DNA of 64,000 bases, taken from positions 1-64,000 of the forward strand of contig JAEUKK010000159.1 in the NCBI GenBank assembly GCA_016792625.1, read 5' to 3'. Source of the stretch: Deltaproteobacteria bacterium. GTDB lineage: Bacteria; Myxococcota_A; UBA796; UBA2385. Every line of letters starts with the position of its first letter. Within the stretch, counting starts at the first letter, position 1. This document shows positions 19,201-26,561 of the stretch, one piece after another. The position numbers were made by a program, and so were the translations under genes. The notes below the pieces were generated by a model. The model was given only the letters and a program-made list of their open reading frames with translations. It was not told the DNA's origin and did not search any database.

Positions 19201-20492
19201 GCCTCGGCCACCGCCGGGGGCGCCCGGTCTAGCGCGAGCGCGGCGGCCTCGACCGCGATCGCCGACCGGGCCGGGCCCCGGGGGGCCTCGGCGAGGATGG
19301 CGTCGTAGGCGGGCAAAGCCTCGGCCCCGACCTCGGCCGCGCGGGCGCGCGCAGCGGCGAGGTGGTCCTGGCGCAGGGCCTGCTCCAGCGCGGGCCGCTC
19401 GGGTGAGCCCGGGTCGAGGGCCAGCAGGGCCCCGCGGCGCAGGGCGGCGGCCTCGGCGGCGGCCCGGGGCGTCGGGGCGAGGGCGGGCTCGATGATGAGC
19501 AGCGCGCGCAGGGCGGCGCGTTGGTCGTCCACCACGGTGCTCTCGACGAGAGGGAGCAGCAGCGCCTGCGCGCGGCCGAGCTCCCCCGCCCGGCGCAGCC
19601 AGGCGGCCGCCTCGAGGCGCCAAGCCGCGGCGGCGGGGCCCGGCGGGGCGGCGGCGATCGCCCGCTCCATCAGCAGGGTCGCCTGGGCGAGATCGACGCG
19701 CAGGCGCAGCTGGGCGCGGGCCCAGTCATCGGCCGGGCCGCTGCCGAGCGCGGGCAGCAGGTCGTCGGCCAGACCGCCGGCCGCCAGCGGCGCGGCCAGC
19801 CAGAGCAAGGCCGGCGCGGGGGCCTGCTCCCACGCCTCCACGAGGCGGGCGGCGCAGAGCGCGGCCAGGGCGTCGTGGGGCAGGGCGGCCCGGGCCTCGG
19901 GGCCGACGCCGGGGTCGAGCACCATCAGGCGGCGGGCGGTGGCCTCGGCGATCGGCCGCAGCTCGGCGATCGGCGCTTCGCGGGACAGGGCGAGGCTGCG
20001 CAGCTGGCGCTCCTCGGGCCCCATGCGCGCGCCGGGGCGGGCCTGCTGATCGGCGAGGGCGGCGAGGCGCTGGGCCAAGGCCAGCTCCCGCGCCGGGCCG
20101 AGCGCCCGGGCGCTGGCCGCCTGCAGCCGCGCGGTCGCGCCGGCCTGGTCACCTTGGGCCCAGGCCGCCTCGGCCGCGTCGAAGCGGGCCCGGCCCGCGC
20201 AGGCGGCCTCGTCGGGCACAGCGTCCAGCACGCTGATCGCGCGGGTGTACTGCTTGTCGGCCAAGAGCACCGCGCCGATGAGGCAAGAGAGCGCGGCGCG
20301 GTCGGCCGGGTCCTCGGCCGCGCGCAGGCGGGCCTCGAGCTGGCGCAGGGCGGGGCCGCGCTGGCCCCGGGCGAGGTCGGACAAGGCCGCGTCCCCGGCG
20401 AGGGCGCCGGCGCTGACCCAGCGGTCGGCGGGGGCGGCGGCGGCCGGGGCGGCCCCAAGGGTCAGGGCCAAGGCGAGGGCGCGGCGGGGCAT
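13293..20492 (-). CDS. Giant exported macroglobulin-like protein with TPR regions, no thioester
   Basis: The product has 2399 residues. The start at 20492 is fixed by GGAGG just upstream and the signal peptide MPRRALALALTLGAAPAAAA. Residues about 30-600 are Ala/Leu helical repeats of TPR type. Near residue 697 is TDRPAYLPGEPIELLLVG, the hallmark of alpha-2-macroglobulin MG domains, flanked by other beta-sandwich stretches. Near 1235 is a Gly/Ser run (RGSGASGYGSGGGGFGS) where a protease bait region could lie. Residues about 1480-1700 are helical, like the thioester-containing domain, but no CxEQ motif is present, so covalent trapping is unlikely. TPR-like helices return at about 1900-2150, with a beta-rich C-terminus. 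It lies 46 bases after pdxA on the same strand. Probably a periplasmic protease trap or scaffold. Confidence 0.8.
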   Translation of the reverse strand: MPRRALALALTLGAAPAAAAPADRWVSAGALAGDAALSDLARGQRGPALRQLEARLRAAEDPADRAALSCLIGAVLLADKQYTRAISVLDAVPDEAACAGRARFDAAEAAWAQGDQAGATARLQAASARALGPARELALAQRLAALADQQARPGARMGPEERQLRSLALSREAPIAELRPIAEATARRLMVLDPGVGPEARAALPHDALAALCAARLVEAWEQAPAPALLWLAAPLAAGGLADDLLPALGSGPADDWARAQLRLRVDLAQATLLMERAIAAAPPGPAAAAWRLEAAAWLRRAGELGRAQALLLPLVESTVVDDQRAALRALLIIEPALAPTPRAAAEAAALRRGALLALDPGSPERPALEQALRQDHLAAARARAAEVGAEALPAYDAILAEAPRGPARSAIAVEAAALALDRAPPAVAEARLAALLADGADPDFALRGLHQLRAARDGGEAALAWLDALAAAPGGAPAAALAADLRQPRLHLEAGRRPEDPPAGPLPARRATVRLRARGVDALSLRLHTIDPEALLRAGGQITDLEQLDVGVVRPDAEWAQALPGGQPGVERRLPLEVPVPGFGLYALTAATPTTEAKVLLLHGEAELLLRGVGEELLIGVLAGGQPARGAAVWVRTGAGVAEHRTGPDGLLRLVVPEGEAQVLAMTARGPALAEVAWPATAGEGAEVQLLAQTDRPAYLPGEPIELLLVGRRQPSSPRPGEPGRGPLRGEVEVWLQHDRSRFTSVRGTFGPDGGLALRLQLPTGLREVGVELWAQVEGEERPVVIGTVQVAPATPADGLVLDWAGGQPRVRDGLGRPVAGAPVRVRAVPRRAEAPSTAPDPSPVLWTGPDGRVALPASGALRLQAQLADAASSWLSAPGRAPDPAAAAPQIEAQLVGSDAADVHLRGPAGAYTLLVSVAAPAPTPAPAPEPPDLDPPEGFVAGAGWAGAQPEPEGPAAPLRLLRRLPLTLGPDGAVALDLRGLELADLPENSELVLSLVPELGVSADRSPALRLPLPPGPGARGPGLRLLHPAGAPLPAGGLVEAQLVGPALLSLEGVGAEGLRLLGAGPQRVALPLPAVDGALGLVATRPDGTAAAVEVEVQAALQVGLERGADGALELRVRDAAGRPTRARVALRAHDPRLPGRGLPTLHGLGGSPTGGGAGVGGALWSAAHAAPIAAGLLAEAEREVQAARAAAAARGELLDTPLADAFDGQEPILLGSIGTTGRGSGASGYGSGGGGFGSAGAVGSGRAGEPTRRSFPVARRARLLWVVAETDPDGRLRVPLPALDGLPEGVVVEALALSPAAMGWARLRLPAEAAPRLLVHGPGAAEPLLPGLAPYTPGAMGQLGPEDQLAPQVWAHNPSEAPRQLRLIGDGPPRELRLAPGEAVLVQTSPLRAGEERALRLEEEGRTLSTLLLSAAVAPPQHADPAGRLLRVRRSAAGGLPLWAVATEGPPAEELGPREGRAALVARGRALLAALPGLPEAEGALAAADLRQIAAALWGPPPHSRPGGAISVEELALAGGLAALPGGPPVARATLEAMAAAVERSVDGSGARAAALWAQAVAGLAVDEPALGRLLRESDQLLPAERARLGLCLHALGRPVPANLRGDSDLLSVLLEARLGSRGPALAYARAGAPLPPPGAPLRAEAVELLRLASADRALRPDRAPTVVLVNGVEQGVLDAGKTREVRLVLPPGAVVALRGGPALLERGAEVAPAAPAAPALWAERRAAGPLGGPLAAPLLEHRAREGRAPACGGPTQPCVLREGDALVVQVASGPLPLALPAGLRASAGGLRADQPGAWTLDGLWAPGPDGQPVPAAPLHLVALPADPASGAPAALPLERAAALALARAQAAVGQDPRPALSAWPAFDAWPAQERAQVMRLRWDASAGAGPAERVAAFEALRDAAPDAHLGLGEVQAVAAAYAEAGQLSRAWTVQRAALSAAFVAEAQPIREVEGQLGALLGLRLMRELAARSPALPAVVEAESLLSGELSRMADAGAPEELQREGLGAADLRLLAAAWDREFLALHPEAPERVQVGFQLARGLLALGAPAEAARWAAEVGQGDPADPALDALRFTEALARLELGQDHAAGAILRELRDGQWPLGDGYGGPSPLAHDAAYGLARLHEAAGRLDAAAEAYAEVGARFPEAAQAAALLRRTTLEASTPLLFSPGPDVRVPVQLANLDEVAITAYPLDLRTIFLRDGGLSGALTVPVAGVSPAWSARERVRAGPYVAEEELRLRLPGPGAWRLQLSGGGQETAALVVVSALQLSAEEGPAGLRVALRRDGGPAAGAELRAQGPGGLVAAKADARGVAVVPGGSQVFAWQGPHVAFSPLQQGGGGRPARGAPAPAAAPGLFQGLDQRLREQQQRNSTEYDAVFDEPAGGVDASAL

Positions 20493-20538
20493 CGAACCTC
20501 CATCCCGGTGCGGGACCACCGGCGCGCGCGCCGGTTCC

Positions 20539-21498
20539 TTAGGCCCAGCCGCGCTGCCGCACGATCTGGCGGGCCAGGGCGAGGGCCGCCCGGGTCGAGT
20601 GGGGCTGGGCGCGCCCCGTGCCGACCAGGGCGTCGGCGGTGCCGTGGTCGACGCTGGTGCGGACGATCGGCAGGCCCAAGCTCCAATTGACGGAGCGCCC
20701 GAAGTCGACCGCCTTGAGCGGGGCGAGGCCCTGGTCGTGGTACATCGCGACCACCAGCTCGCTGCGGCCGGCCCGGGCCTCCATGAACGCGGTCTCGGCC
20801 GAGACCGGGCCCTCGACCGGCCAGCCCTCGGCGGCCAGCGCGGCGCAGACCGGCCCGATGGTGTCGAGCTCTTCGCGGCCGAGCAGGCCCTCTTCGCCGG
20901 CGTGCGGGTTGAGGCCGCAGACCAGCACCCGGCGCGGGTGCAGGCCGAGCTCGGTGTGCAGCGCGCTGGTCGCGGTGGTGATGACGTGGCGCAGGCGGTT
21001 CGCGGTGATCGCCGCCGGCACGGCCGACAGCGGGATGTGCGTGGTGACCAGCGCCACCCGCAGCTCGCCGCCCACAAACGCCATCACCTCTTCGTCGGGC
21101 ACGCCGCAGAGGTGGGCCAAGAAGTCGGTGTGGCCTTGGAAGCGAAAACCACGCTCAGCCAAGCGCTTCTTGTGGATGGGGCCGGTGACCAGGGCGCCGG
21201 GCGGGCCGCGCAGCAGGGCCTCGGCGGCGAGGCGCACCGCGGCGGCTTCGGCGGGCTCCTCGCCGTCCTCGGTGACCACGAAGGGCAGCCCGGCGCCGGC
21301 ATAGGCGCGGGCCTCGGCCAGGGGCAGCTCGACCAAGCGCAGGGCGCGGGCGAAGGCCCCCGCCGCCTCGACCGACCGGCGCCGACCGATGAGGACGACG
21401 TCGTGGTGGCCATCTTCGTGGAGCACCCGCAGGCTCAGCTCAGGGCCCACGCCCATGCCGGGGGTGAGCAGCAGGGTGCGCGGGCGGTGCAGCGACAC
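20539..21498 (-). CDS. pdxA: 4-hydroxythreonine-4-phosphate dehydrogenase
   Basis: The product has 319 residues, the normal PdxA length. The enzyme oxidises 4-phosphohydroxy-L-threonine with NAD in the DXP-dependent pathway to pyridoxal phosphate, in the cytoplasm. Motifs seen are TPGMGVGPE, TGPIHKK, GHTDFLAHLCG (metal His), CGLNPHAGEEGLLG, YHDQGLAPLK (metal His) and SVDHGTADALVGTG. The GTG start at 21498 lies 7 bases after the surA stop and has GAGGG upstream. The surA-pdxA order is the same as in Escherichia coli. Confidence 0.93.
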   Translation of the reverse strand: MSLHRPRTLLLTPGMGVGPELSLRVLHEDGHHDVVLIGRRRSVEAAGAFARALRLVELPLAEARAYAGAGLPFVVTEDGEEPAEAAAVRLAAEALLRGPPGALVTGPIHKKRLAERGFRFQGHTDFLAHLCGVPDEEVMAFVGGELRVALVTTHIPLSAVPAAITANRLRHVITTATSALHTELGLHPRRVLVCGLNPHAGEEGLLGREELDTIGPVCAALAAEGWPVEGPVSAETAFMEARAGRSELVVAMYHDQGLAPLKAVDFGRSVNWSLGLPIVRTSVDHGTADALVGTGRAQPHSTRAALALARQIVRQRGWA

Positions 21499-21505
21499 GG
21501 CGCCC

Positions 21506-22591
21506 TCAGAGCGCGCCGAGGCCGCCGGGCACCTCGAGCTTGACCTCGACCGCGGCCTGGCGGCGCTGGGCCCGGTACCAAAGGTCCATCTCGTCTTGGG
21601 CGCGCTGGCCGTAGACCTGGTCGAGCAGGGCCTCGCGCAGCTCTTCAAAGGGCGGCAGGCCGGCCGCGCGCTGGGCGACGACCATGAGCACGAAGACGCG
21701 GTCTTTGATCTGCACGGGGCGGGTGGGCTTGCCCAGCCCCGCCTCGAGCAGGGCCCGCTCGGCGTCGACCGGCAGCTGGCCGATCTTAAAGGTGCCCAGG
21801 CTGCCCCCGGTGCCGCACTCATCGAGCTTGGCCGCGGCGGCGATGAGCGCGTCAGGGTCAGTGATCTGGGCGGCGGCGGCGGTGGCCTTCTCGACCGCCG
21901 CGCTCAGCCCGGCCGCCGGGTCGGCGCCGCTGATCTTGAAGCAGACCGCGCCCACGTCGCGCTCGGCGGGGGCGCGGCTCTCGGCCTCTTTCTCTTTGTA
22001 GGCGGCGAGCAGCTCGTCGTCGGAGATGGTGACCCGCGGCTGGATCACGGCCTGGCTGAACTTGGACTCGCGCAGGCCCTCGCGCATCTCGTCGCGGTAC
22101 TGATCCCAGCTGATGCCCTGCTGGGCGACGGCCTCACGCAGCTGGATCACGGTGAGGTTGTTGCGCTTGGCGACGTCCTCGATCGTGCGCTCGAGCTCGG
22201 CGTCGGTCACGTCGAGGTTGAGGCGCACGATCTCTTGCCGGATGAGCCGGCGCATGATCAGCACGTCGAGCACCTCGAGCTCAAGCTCGCGCACCGCCGC
22301 CTTGGCCGCCGCCGGGTCGCTGGCCTTGGCCCGGGCCGCGGCCAAGATCTCGTCGCGGCCCAGCTCGTAGACGTCCGAGATGGTGATCACGTCGTCGTTG
22401 ACGATGGCCGCCACCCGGTCGATCTCGAGGCTCGGGGCCACAGCAGGGGCATCGGACAACGCAGGGCCCGGCTGCTGGGCGCCCGCGACCGCCGCACCCA
22501 GGACCAGGGCGCCCGCCACAGCGGCGAGAGAGGTCCGCGCCGCCGCCGCGCCGAGCGCGCGCAGCGCCTGCCCCGCCCGCCGCAGGCTCAC
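21506..22591 (-). CDS. surA: SurA-like periplasmic chaperone / peptidyl-prolyl isomerase
   Basis: The product has 361 residues with a signal peptide (cleavage near VAGAQQ). The SurA N-terminal chaperone core is clear (RVAAIVNDDVITISDVYELG...RRLIRQEIVRLNLDVTDAELERTIEDVAKRN). One parvulin-like domain follows at about 190-310 but is diverged, keeping GGSLGTFKIGQLPVDAERALL and KDRVFVLMVV. It should escort outer-membrane proteins across the periplasm. The GTG start overlaps the stop of the upstream isomerase gene by four bases (GTGA), giving translational coupling. Isomerase activity is uncertain; chaperone function is better supported. Confidence 0.85.
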   Translation of the reverse strand: MSLRRAGQALRALGAAAARTSLAAVAGALVLGAAVAGAQQPGPALSDAPAVAPSLEIDRVAAIVNDDVITISDVYELGRDEILAAARAKASDPAAAKAAVRELELEVLDVLIMRRLIRQEIVRLNLDVTDAELERTIEDVAKRNNLTVIQLREAVAQQGISWDQYRDEMREGLRESKFSQAVIQPRVTISDDELLAAYKEKEAESRAPAERDVGAVCFKISGADPAAGLSAAVEKATAAAAQITDPDALIAAAAKLDECGTGGSLGTFKIGQLPVDAERALLEAGLGKPTRPVQIKDRVFVLMVVAQRAAGLPPFEELREALLDQVYGQRAQDEMDLWYRAQRRQAAVEVKLEVPGGLGAL

Positions 22592-23673
22592 TTGGCGTCC
22601 CCGCCGGCCTCAGGGCCGCCCGCGGGGGGCGCGCCCGCCGGAGCGCCGCCGGCCGGGATCGGGGCGCCGGGCAGCTCGCCGCCGGGCACCTCGGCATCGC
22701 CGCCGTCGTCCATGCCGGGGCCCTCGCCGAGCTCACCCTTCATCGCGCCGGCCGCGGTCACGGCCTTGAGATCGACCGCCATCAGCTTGGCGTCGTCGAT
22801 GGTGACCTTGGCGCCGACCTTGAGCTTGGCGACGTAGTCGTCGTACACCTGGGTGAGCTTCTCGTTCTTCACCTTGCGGATGACCGAGCCCTTCATCTGG
22901 GCGAAGGTGCGCTCGACCCGCTGGCGCTTGTTGCTCACCTGGATGATGTTGATGCCCTCAGGGCTGCGGAAGGGCTCAGACAGCTCACCTTCGCCCATGG
23001 TGAAGGCCTTGTCGACGACCGGCTGGTCGAGGCCGGGCTTGCCGTCCTTGGGGACGAAGCCGACGTCGCCGCCGCGGCGGCGGTAGGGGTCTTCCGAGAC
23101 GCGGCCGGCGATCTCTTTGAACTTGTTGATGTCGCCCTTGAGCTCGGCGTGCACCTTCTGGGCCTCGGCCATGGCCTCAGCCTCGGTGCGCTTGTCGCCG
23201 ACCTTGATGAGGATGCGCTTGATCTGCACCTTCTCGGGGACGACGAACTCTTCTTTGTGCGACTCGTAGTAGGCCTGGAGCTGGTCGTCGGGGAAGTCGC
23301 TGTTCTTGACCTGGCGGTAGACCTCTTCGCGCAGCAGGGTGTTGACCATCACCTTCTGCACCTTGGGGTCTTTGTCGAAGCCCTTGGCCAGGGCGTTCTT
23401 GTAGAGCAGCTTCTCTTCGACCAGGCGCTCGAGCACCTCTTTGCGCTCTTCGAGGCTCAGCGTGTCGCCGTTGGCGGGGGCCTTGCGGGCGGCGGCCTGC
23501 TTGAACTCGATGTCGCCGATCGGCACCCCGTCGACGTTGGCGATCTCGACGCCGATGTCGATCACGGCCTGCTGGGGAGCGGCCTCGCCGGTCGGCTTGC
23601 CGCTGGTCCCGCCGTCTTCACACGCGGTGAGCAGGGCCAGGAGCGAGGTCAAGAGCAGCACAGGGGAGCGCAT
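22588..23673 (-). CDS. Parvulin-type peptidyl-prolyl isomerase lipoprotein (PrsA/PpiC-like)
   Basis: The product has 361 residues. The start at 23673 (GGAG upstream) gives the signal MRSPVLLLTSLLALLTAC with a lipobox cysteine. A SurA/PrsA-type N-domain is followed by a canonical PPIC domain at about 150-260: VQIKRILIKV, FKEIAGRVSEDP, GGDVGFVPKDGKPG and SEPFRSPEGINIIQV. The C-terminal 50 residues are Gly/Ala/Pro-rich and unstructured. It folds exported proteins at the membrane. First gene of the ppi-surA-pdxA-macroglobulin block, which may mean the giant protein depends on these folding factors. Confidence 0.87.
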   Translation of the reverse strand: MRSPVLLLTSLLALLTACEDGGTSGKPTGEAAPQQAVIDIGVEIANVDGVPIGDIEFKQAAARKAPANGDTLSLEERKEVLERLVEEKLLYKNALAKGFDKDPKVQKVMVNTLLREEVYRQVKNSDFPDDQLQAYYESHKEEFVVPEKVQIKRILIKVGDKRTEAEAMAEAQKVHAELKGDINKFKEIAGRVSEDPYRRRGGDVGFVPKDGKPGLDQPVVDKAFTMGEGELSEPFRSPEGINIIQVSNKRQRVERTFAQMKGSVIRKVKNEKLTQVYDDYVAKLKVGAKVTIDDAKLMAVDLKAVTAAGAMKGELGEGPGMDDGGDAEVPGGELPGAPIPAGGAPAGAPPAGGPEAGGDAK

Positions 23674-23847
23674 GTCAGATCTCCGGGGGCGACTGGGGGG
23701 CCGCCCGATCAGCGCGCTGGTCGTGTGGGCCGGGACCAGCCGGGTCATGAGGAAAGGGGCGAAGGGGGCAGGCCGGATTAGCGCACAGCCCCCTCAAAGG
23801 CAACGCGGAGCGGCCGATGCGGGGGCCTCCTCCTGCTCGGAGCCGCC

Positions 23848-24447
23848 ATGTCCCCCGCCGCCCTCGCCCGCTGGGCCCTCGCCGCCCTCCCCCTGCTCGG
23901 CCTCTCCGCCCTCGCCCGCGCCGGCGCGGTGCGTGTCGAAGCCGGCGTGGCCACCGAGGTCCTGCTCGAGAGCGTCCCCGTGGTGCGCACCTACGGCCCC
24001 GGCACGGTCACCCTGCCCGAGGTGCCCGCCGGGCCGCACAGCTTCGAGGTCTTCCGCGGCGGGCGCTCCGAGCTGATCACCGTCGAGGTGCCCGAGCAGG
24101 GCGAGGTCCGCCTGCTCATCGGCGAAGCGGCGCTGACCACCGACGCCGCGCCCACCGCCCCCGATCCGGCGGTGGGGCCGCGGGTGCTGCTCAAGGCGGT
24201 GGCCGGCCAGCGCTTCGGCCTGGTCATCGACGGAAAACGCGCCGGCGAGCTGCACCCTGAGCAGCCCCTGCGCCTCGACAGCCTCAAGGTCGGCGTGCAC
24301 AAGGTCGAGCTGCGCAGCGTCGACCACCTCACCGTCTGGGCCCGGGGGGAGCTCGACCTGCGGCCGGGCGATGACCTCGCGATCACCGTGCAGGAGGGCA
24401 AGCTGCCCGAGACCTTTGGCCGCGCCGGCGCCTGGACGGCGAAGTAG
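23848..24447 (+). CDS. Exported PEGA-domain-like protein
   Basis: The product has 199 residues with a signal peptide (cleavage near ALARAGAV). Two PEGA-like beta repeats are visible: VVRTYGPGTVTLPEVPAGPHSFEVFRGG and IDGKRAGELHPEQPLRL...VGVHKVELRS. PEGA modules are small surface-layer-type beta folds often found beside kinases. It lies 38 bases before the sensor kinase gene and could be part of its sensing system, but that is inference from position. Function otherwise unknown. Confidence 0.72.
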   Translation: MSPAALARWALAALPLLGLSALARAGAVRVEAGVATEVLLESVPVVRTYGPGTVTLPEVPAGPHSFEVFRGGRSELITVEVPEQGEVRLLIGEAALTTDAAPTAPDPAVGPRVLLKAVAGQRFGLVIDGKRAGELHPEQPLRLDSLKVGVHKVELRSVDHLTVWARGELDLRPGDDLAITVQEGKLPETFGRAGAWTAK

Positions 24448-24485
24448 CCGCCTCCGCCGCGGGATAGGCCACGCCTGAGGTGGCC

Positions 24486-26438
24486 GTGGCCGACCGCTCC
24501 GTCCGCACGCCGGTCCTGCTCGCCTTTCTGCTCTCGGTCGGGGCCTCGGGCGGCGCGCTGGCCTACACGGTGAGCCAGCTCGCCACGATCGGCGAGCGCC
24601 TCGACGCGCTCGACCGCAGCTACCTGCCGCTGGCCGCGGTCACCGCCGAGCTCGGCGCGCTGACCCGCCAGCTCGACCGCGAGCAGGCCCGCGGGGGTCG
24701 AGCCGGGGGCGCCTCGGCCCGCCGGGCCAGCGCCGCCTTCTTCTCCGCCGGGCTCAGCGCGGCGGTGCAGCGCGGCCACAGCATCGTCGACGCGGCCACC
24801 GCCGAAGCCGAGAGCCGAGAGGAGCGCACGGCCCTGGCCCTGCTCGACGCCCAGCTGCGCCAAGCCGACGAGGCCCGCGCCGCGTGGGAGGCCGCGGTCG
24901 AGGCCGAGCTCACCGCCGAAGCGGCATCCGAAGCCGCGCCTGCCTCTGGACCAACTGAGGGCAAAGCAGCGTCTGTGTCGTCGTCTTCGTCGTCCACCAC
25001 CCCAACAACGGCGCCCGCCGCCGCGCCCGCCGGGGGGCCCCCAGCGAGCGAGGGGAGCGCCGCGCAGGGGGCCGCCCCGCCGGCCACGCCCGCCGAGCAG
25101 GCCCGGGCGCACCTCGTCGACCGGGTGGGCCGGCTCGCCGCCCTGGTCGAGGACCGCATCGAGACCTTGAGCGCGCGGGCCGCGCGGGCCCAGCGGCGCG
25201 CGACCGCGGTGGGCGGCGCGCTGGCCGGCATCTCGCTGCTGCTCAGCGGCCTGCTCTCGGTGGGCGCGCTCAACACGCTGCGGCCGGTCAGCGATCTCGT
25301 CGCCCAAGTGCTGCGCCAGCGGGCGGCGGCCACGCCCGGCCGGGTCGAGCTGCGGGCCGAGGGTGAGCTCGCCCTGCTCGCCCGCGAGTGGAACGCCATG
25401 GCCGAGGCCGTCTCGGAGCGAGACCGGCGCCTCAAGGAGCGCGCCGAGGTGCTCGACCGGCTGAGCCTGCGCCTGCGCAGCGTGCTCGACACCATCCAGG
25501 TCGGCATCGTGGTGGCCGAGGGCGGGGCGGCGGTGGTGGTCAACCCCGCGGCCCGCCGCCTGTTCATGGCCAGCGAGGGCGGGAACCTGCCCGCCGAGCT
25601 GCGCGGGCTGGGCGCCGGCCGGGTCGAGGCCCTGCCTGTGGCCGCCCGCCTCATCGACGTCGAGGTCGTGCCCTATGGCCCGCGGGGGCTTCTTTTCGTC
25701 GGAGAGGACGTCACGGCCCGCATTCGCGACCGCGAGCGCCTCGCCCGCAGCGAGCGCCTGGCCCTGGTCGGCCAGATGCTCGCCCAGGTCACCCACGAGG
25801 TCCGCAACCCGCTCAACGCGATGAGCCTGCACGCCGAGATCTTGTGCGATGAGCTGACCGACGCCGAGCAGCTCGACATGATGCGGACGATCACCGGGGA
25901 GATCCGCCGGATTGAGGCGGTGACCGGCCGTTACCTCGAGCTGAGCCGGGGGAGGCGGCCCGAGCTCGGCCTCGCCGCGCCCGCCGCCCTCTGCGCCGAG
26001 GTGCTGCGGGTGGAGGAGGAGGCCTTACGCCGGGCGGGCCTGCGGGCCAGCCTGCGTACCTCAGGGCCCTCGGGGCCCGTCGAGCTGGACGCCGAGGCCC
26101 TGCGCCGGGCCCTGCGCAACCTGCTCAAGAACGCGGCCGAGGCCGGCGCCCACAGCGCCGAGGTCTGGGTGCATATCGACGAAGACAGCGTGCAGGTCGC
26201 TGTGTCCGACGATGGCCCAGGGATGGACCCCGAGACCGCCCGCCAAGCCTTCGACCCCTTCTACACCACCAAAGCCCAGGGCACGGGGCTCGGCCTGGCC
26301 ATCACCCGCCAAGAGCTTGAAGAGGTCGGCGGTCAGATCAAGGCGATCCCCCAACCCGAGGGCGGCCTGCGCATCGAGCTGAGCCTGCCCGCCGGCCCCG
26401 CCGCCCGCCGCGCCCTGCGCCGGGCCGAGGTGGGCTGA
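24486..26438 (+). CDS. Membrane sensor histidine kinase
   Basis: The product has 650 residues. TM1 is at about 8-28 and TM2 at about 238-262, with a ~210-residue periplasmic helical sensor between them. That sensor carries an Ala/Ser/Thr/Pro insert at about 160-210 with a run of six serines. A HAMP linker follows, then a PAS-like domain (DTIQVGIVVAEGGAAVVVNPAARRLF). The HisKA H-box is VTHEVRNPLNAM, with the phospho-accepting His near 437. HATPase motifs are LRNLLKNAAEAG (N), VSDDGPGMD (G1) and GTGLGLAITRQ (G2). The start at 24486 has GAGG five bases upstream; GTG at 24480 is an alternative. No response regulator gene is adjacent, so it is an orphan kinase here. Confidence 0.9.
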   Translation: MADRSVRTPVLLAFLLSVGASGGALAYTVSQLATIGERLDALDRSYLPLAAVTAELGALTRQLDREQARGGRAGGASARRASAAFFSAGLSAAVQRGHSIVDAATAEAESREERTALALLDAQLRQADEARAAWEAAVEAELTAEAASEAAPASGPTEGKAASVSSSSSSTTPTTAPAAAPAGGPPASEGSAAQGAAPPATPAEQARAHLVDRVGRLAALVEDRIETLSARAARAQRRATAVGGALAGISLLLSGLLSVGALNTLRPVSDLVAQVLRQRAAATPGRVELRAEGELALLAREWNAMAEAVSERDRRLKERAEVLDRLSLRLRSVLDTIQVGIVVAEGGAAVVVNPAARRLFMASEGGNLPAELRGLGAGRVEALPVAARLIDVEVVPYGPRGLLFVGEDVTARIRDRERLARSERLALVGQMLAQVTHEVRNPLNAMSLHAEILCDELTDAEQLDMMRTITGEIRRIEAVTGRYLELSRGRRPELGLAAPAALCAEVLRVEEEALRRAGLRASLRTSGPSGPVELDAEALRRALRNLLKNAAEAGAHSAEVWVHIDEDSVQVAVSDDGPGMDPETARQAFDPFYTTKAQGTGLGLAITRQELEEVGGQIKAIPQPEGGLRIELSLPAGPAARRALRRAEVG

Positions 26439-26561
26439 GGCCGCGGCCCGCCCGCCCGACCAGAAGCCCGCCACCCAGGCCAGCCGACCGCGACGGCCGC
26501 GTTAGCGCCGCCCGGCCCGCGCGCGCCCGCAGCGAGGCGCACAGGCCGGAGGCCCCCCGCC

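Noticed and set aside
14742..19232. A 1496-codon plus-strand frame opposite the macroglobulin gene
   Set aside because: Its composition (Gly/Gln/Arg/Ala) is the mirror of a GC3-rich minus-strand gene; no domain, signal or ribosome site. The minus strand has real domains.
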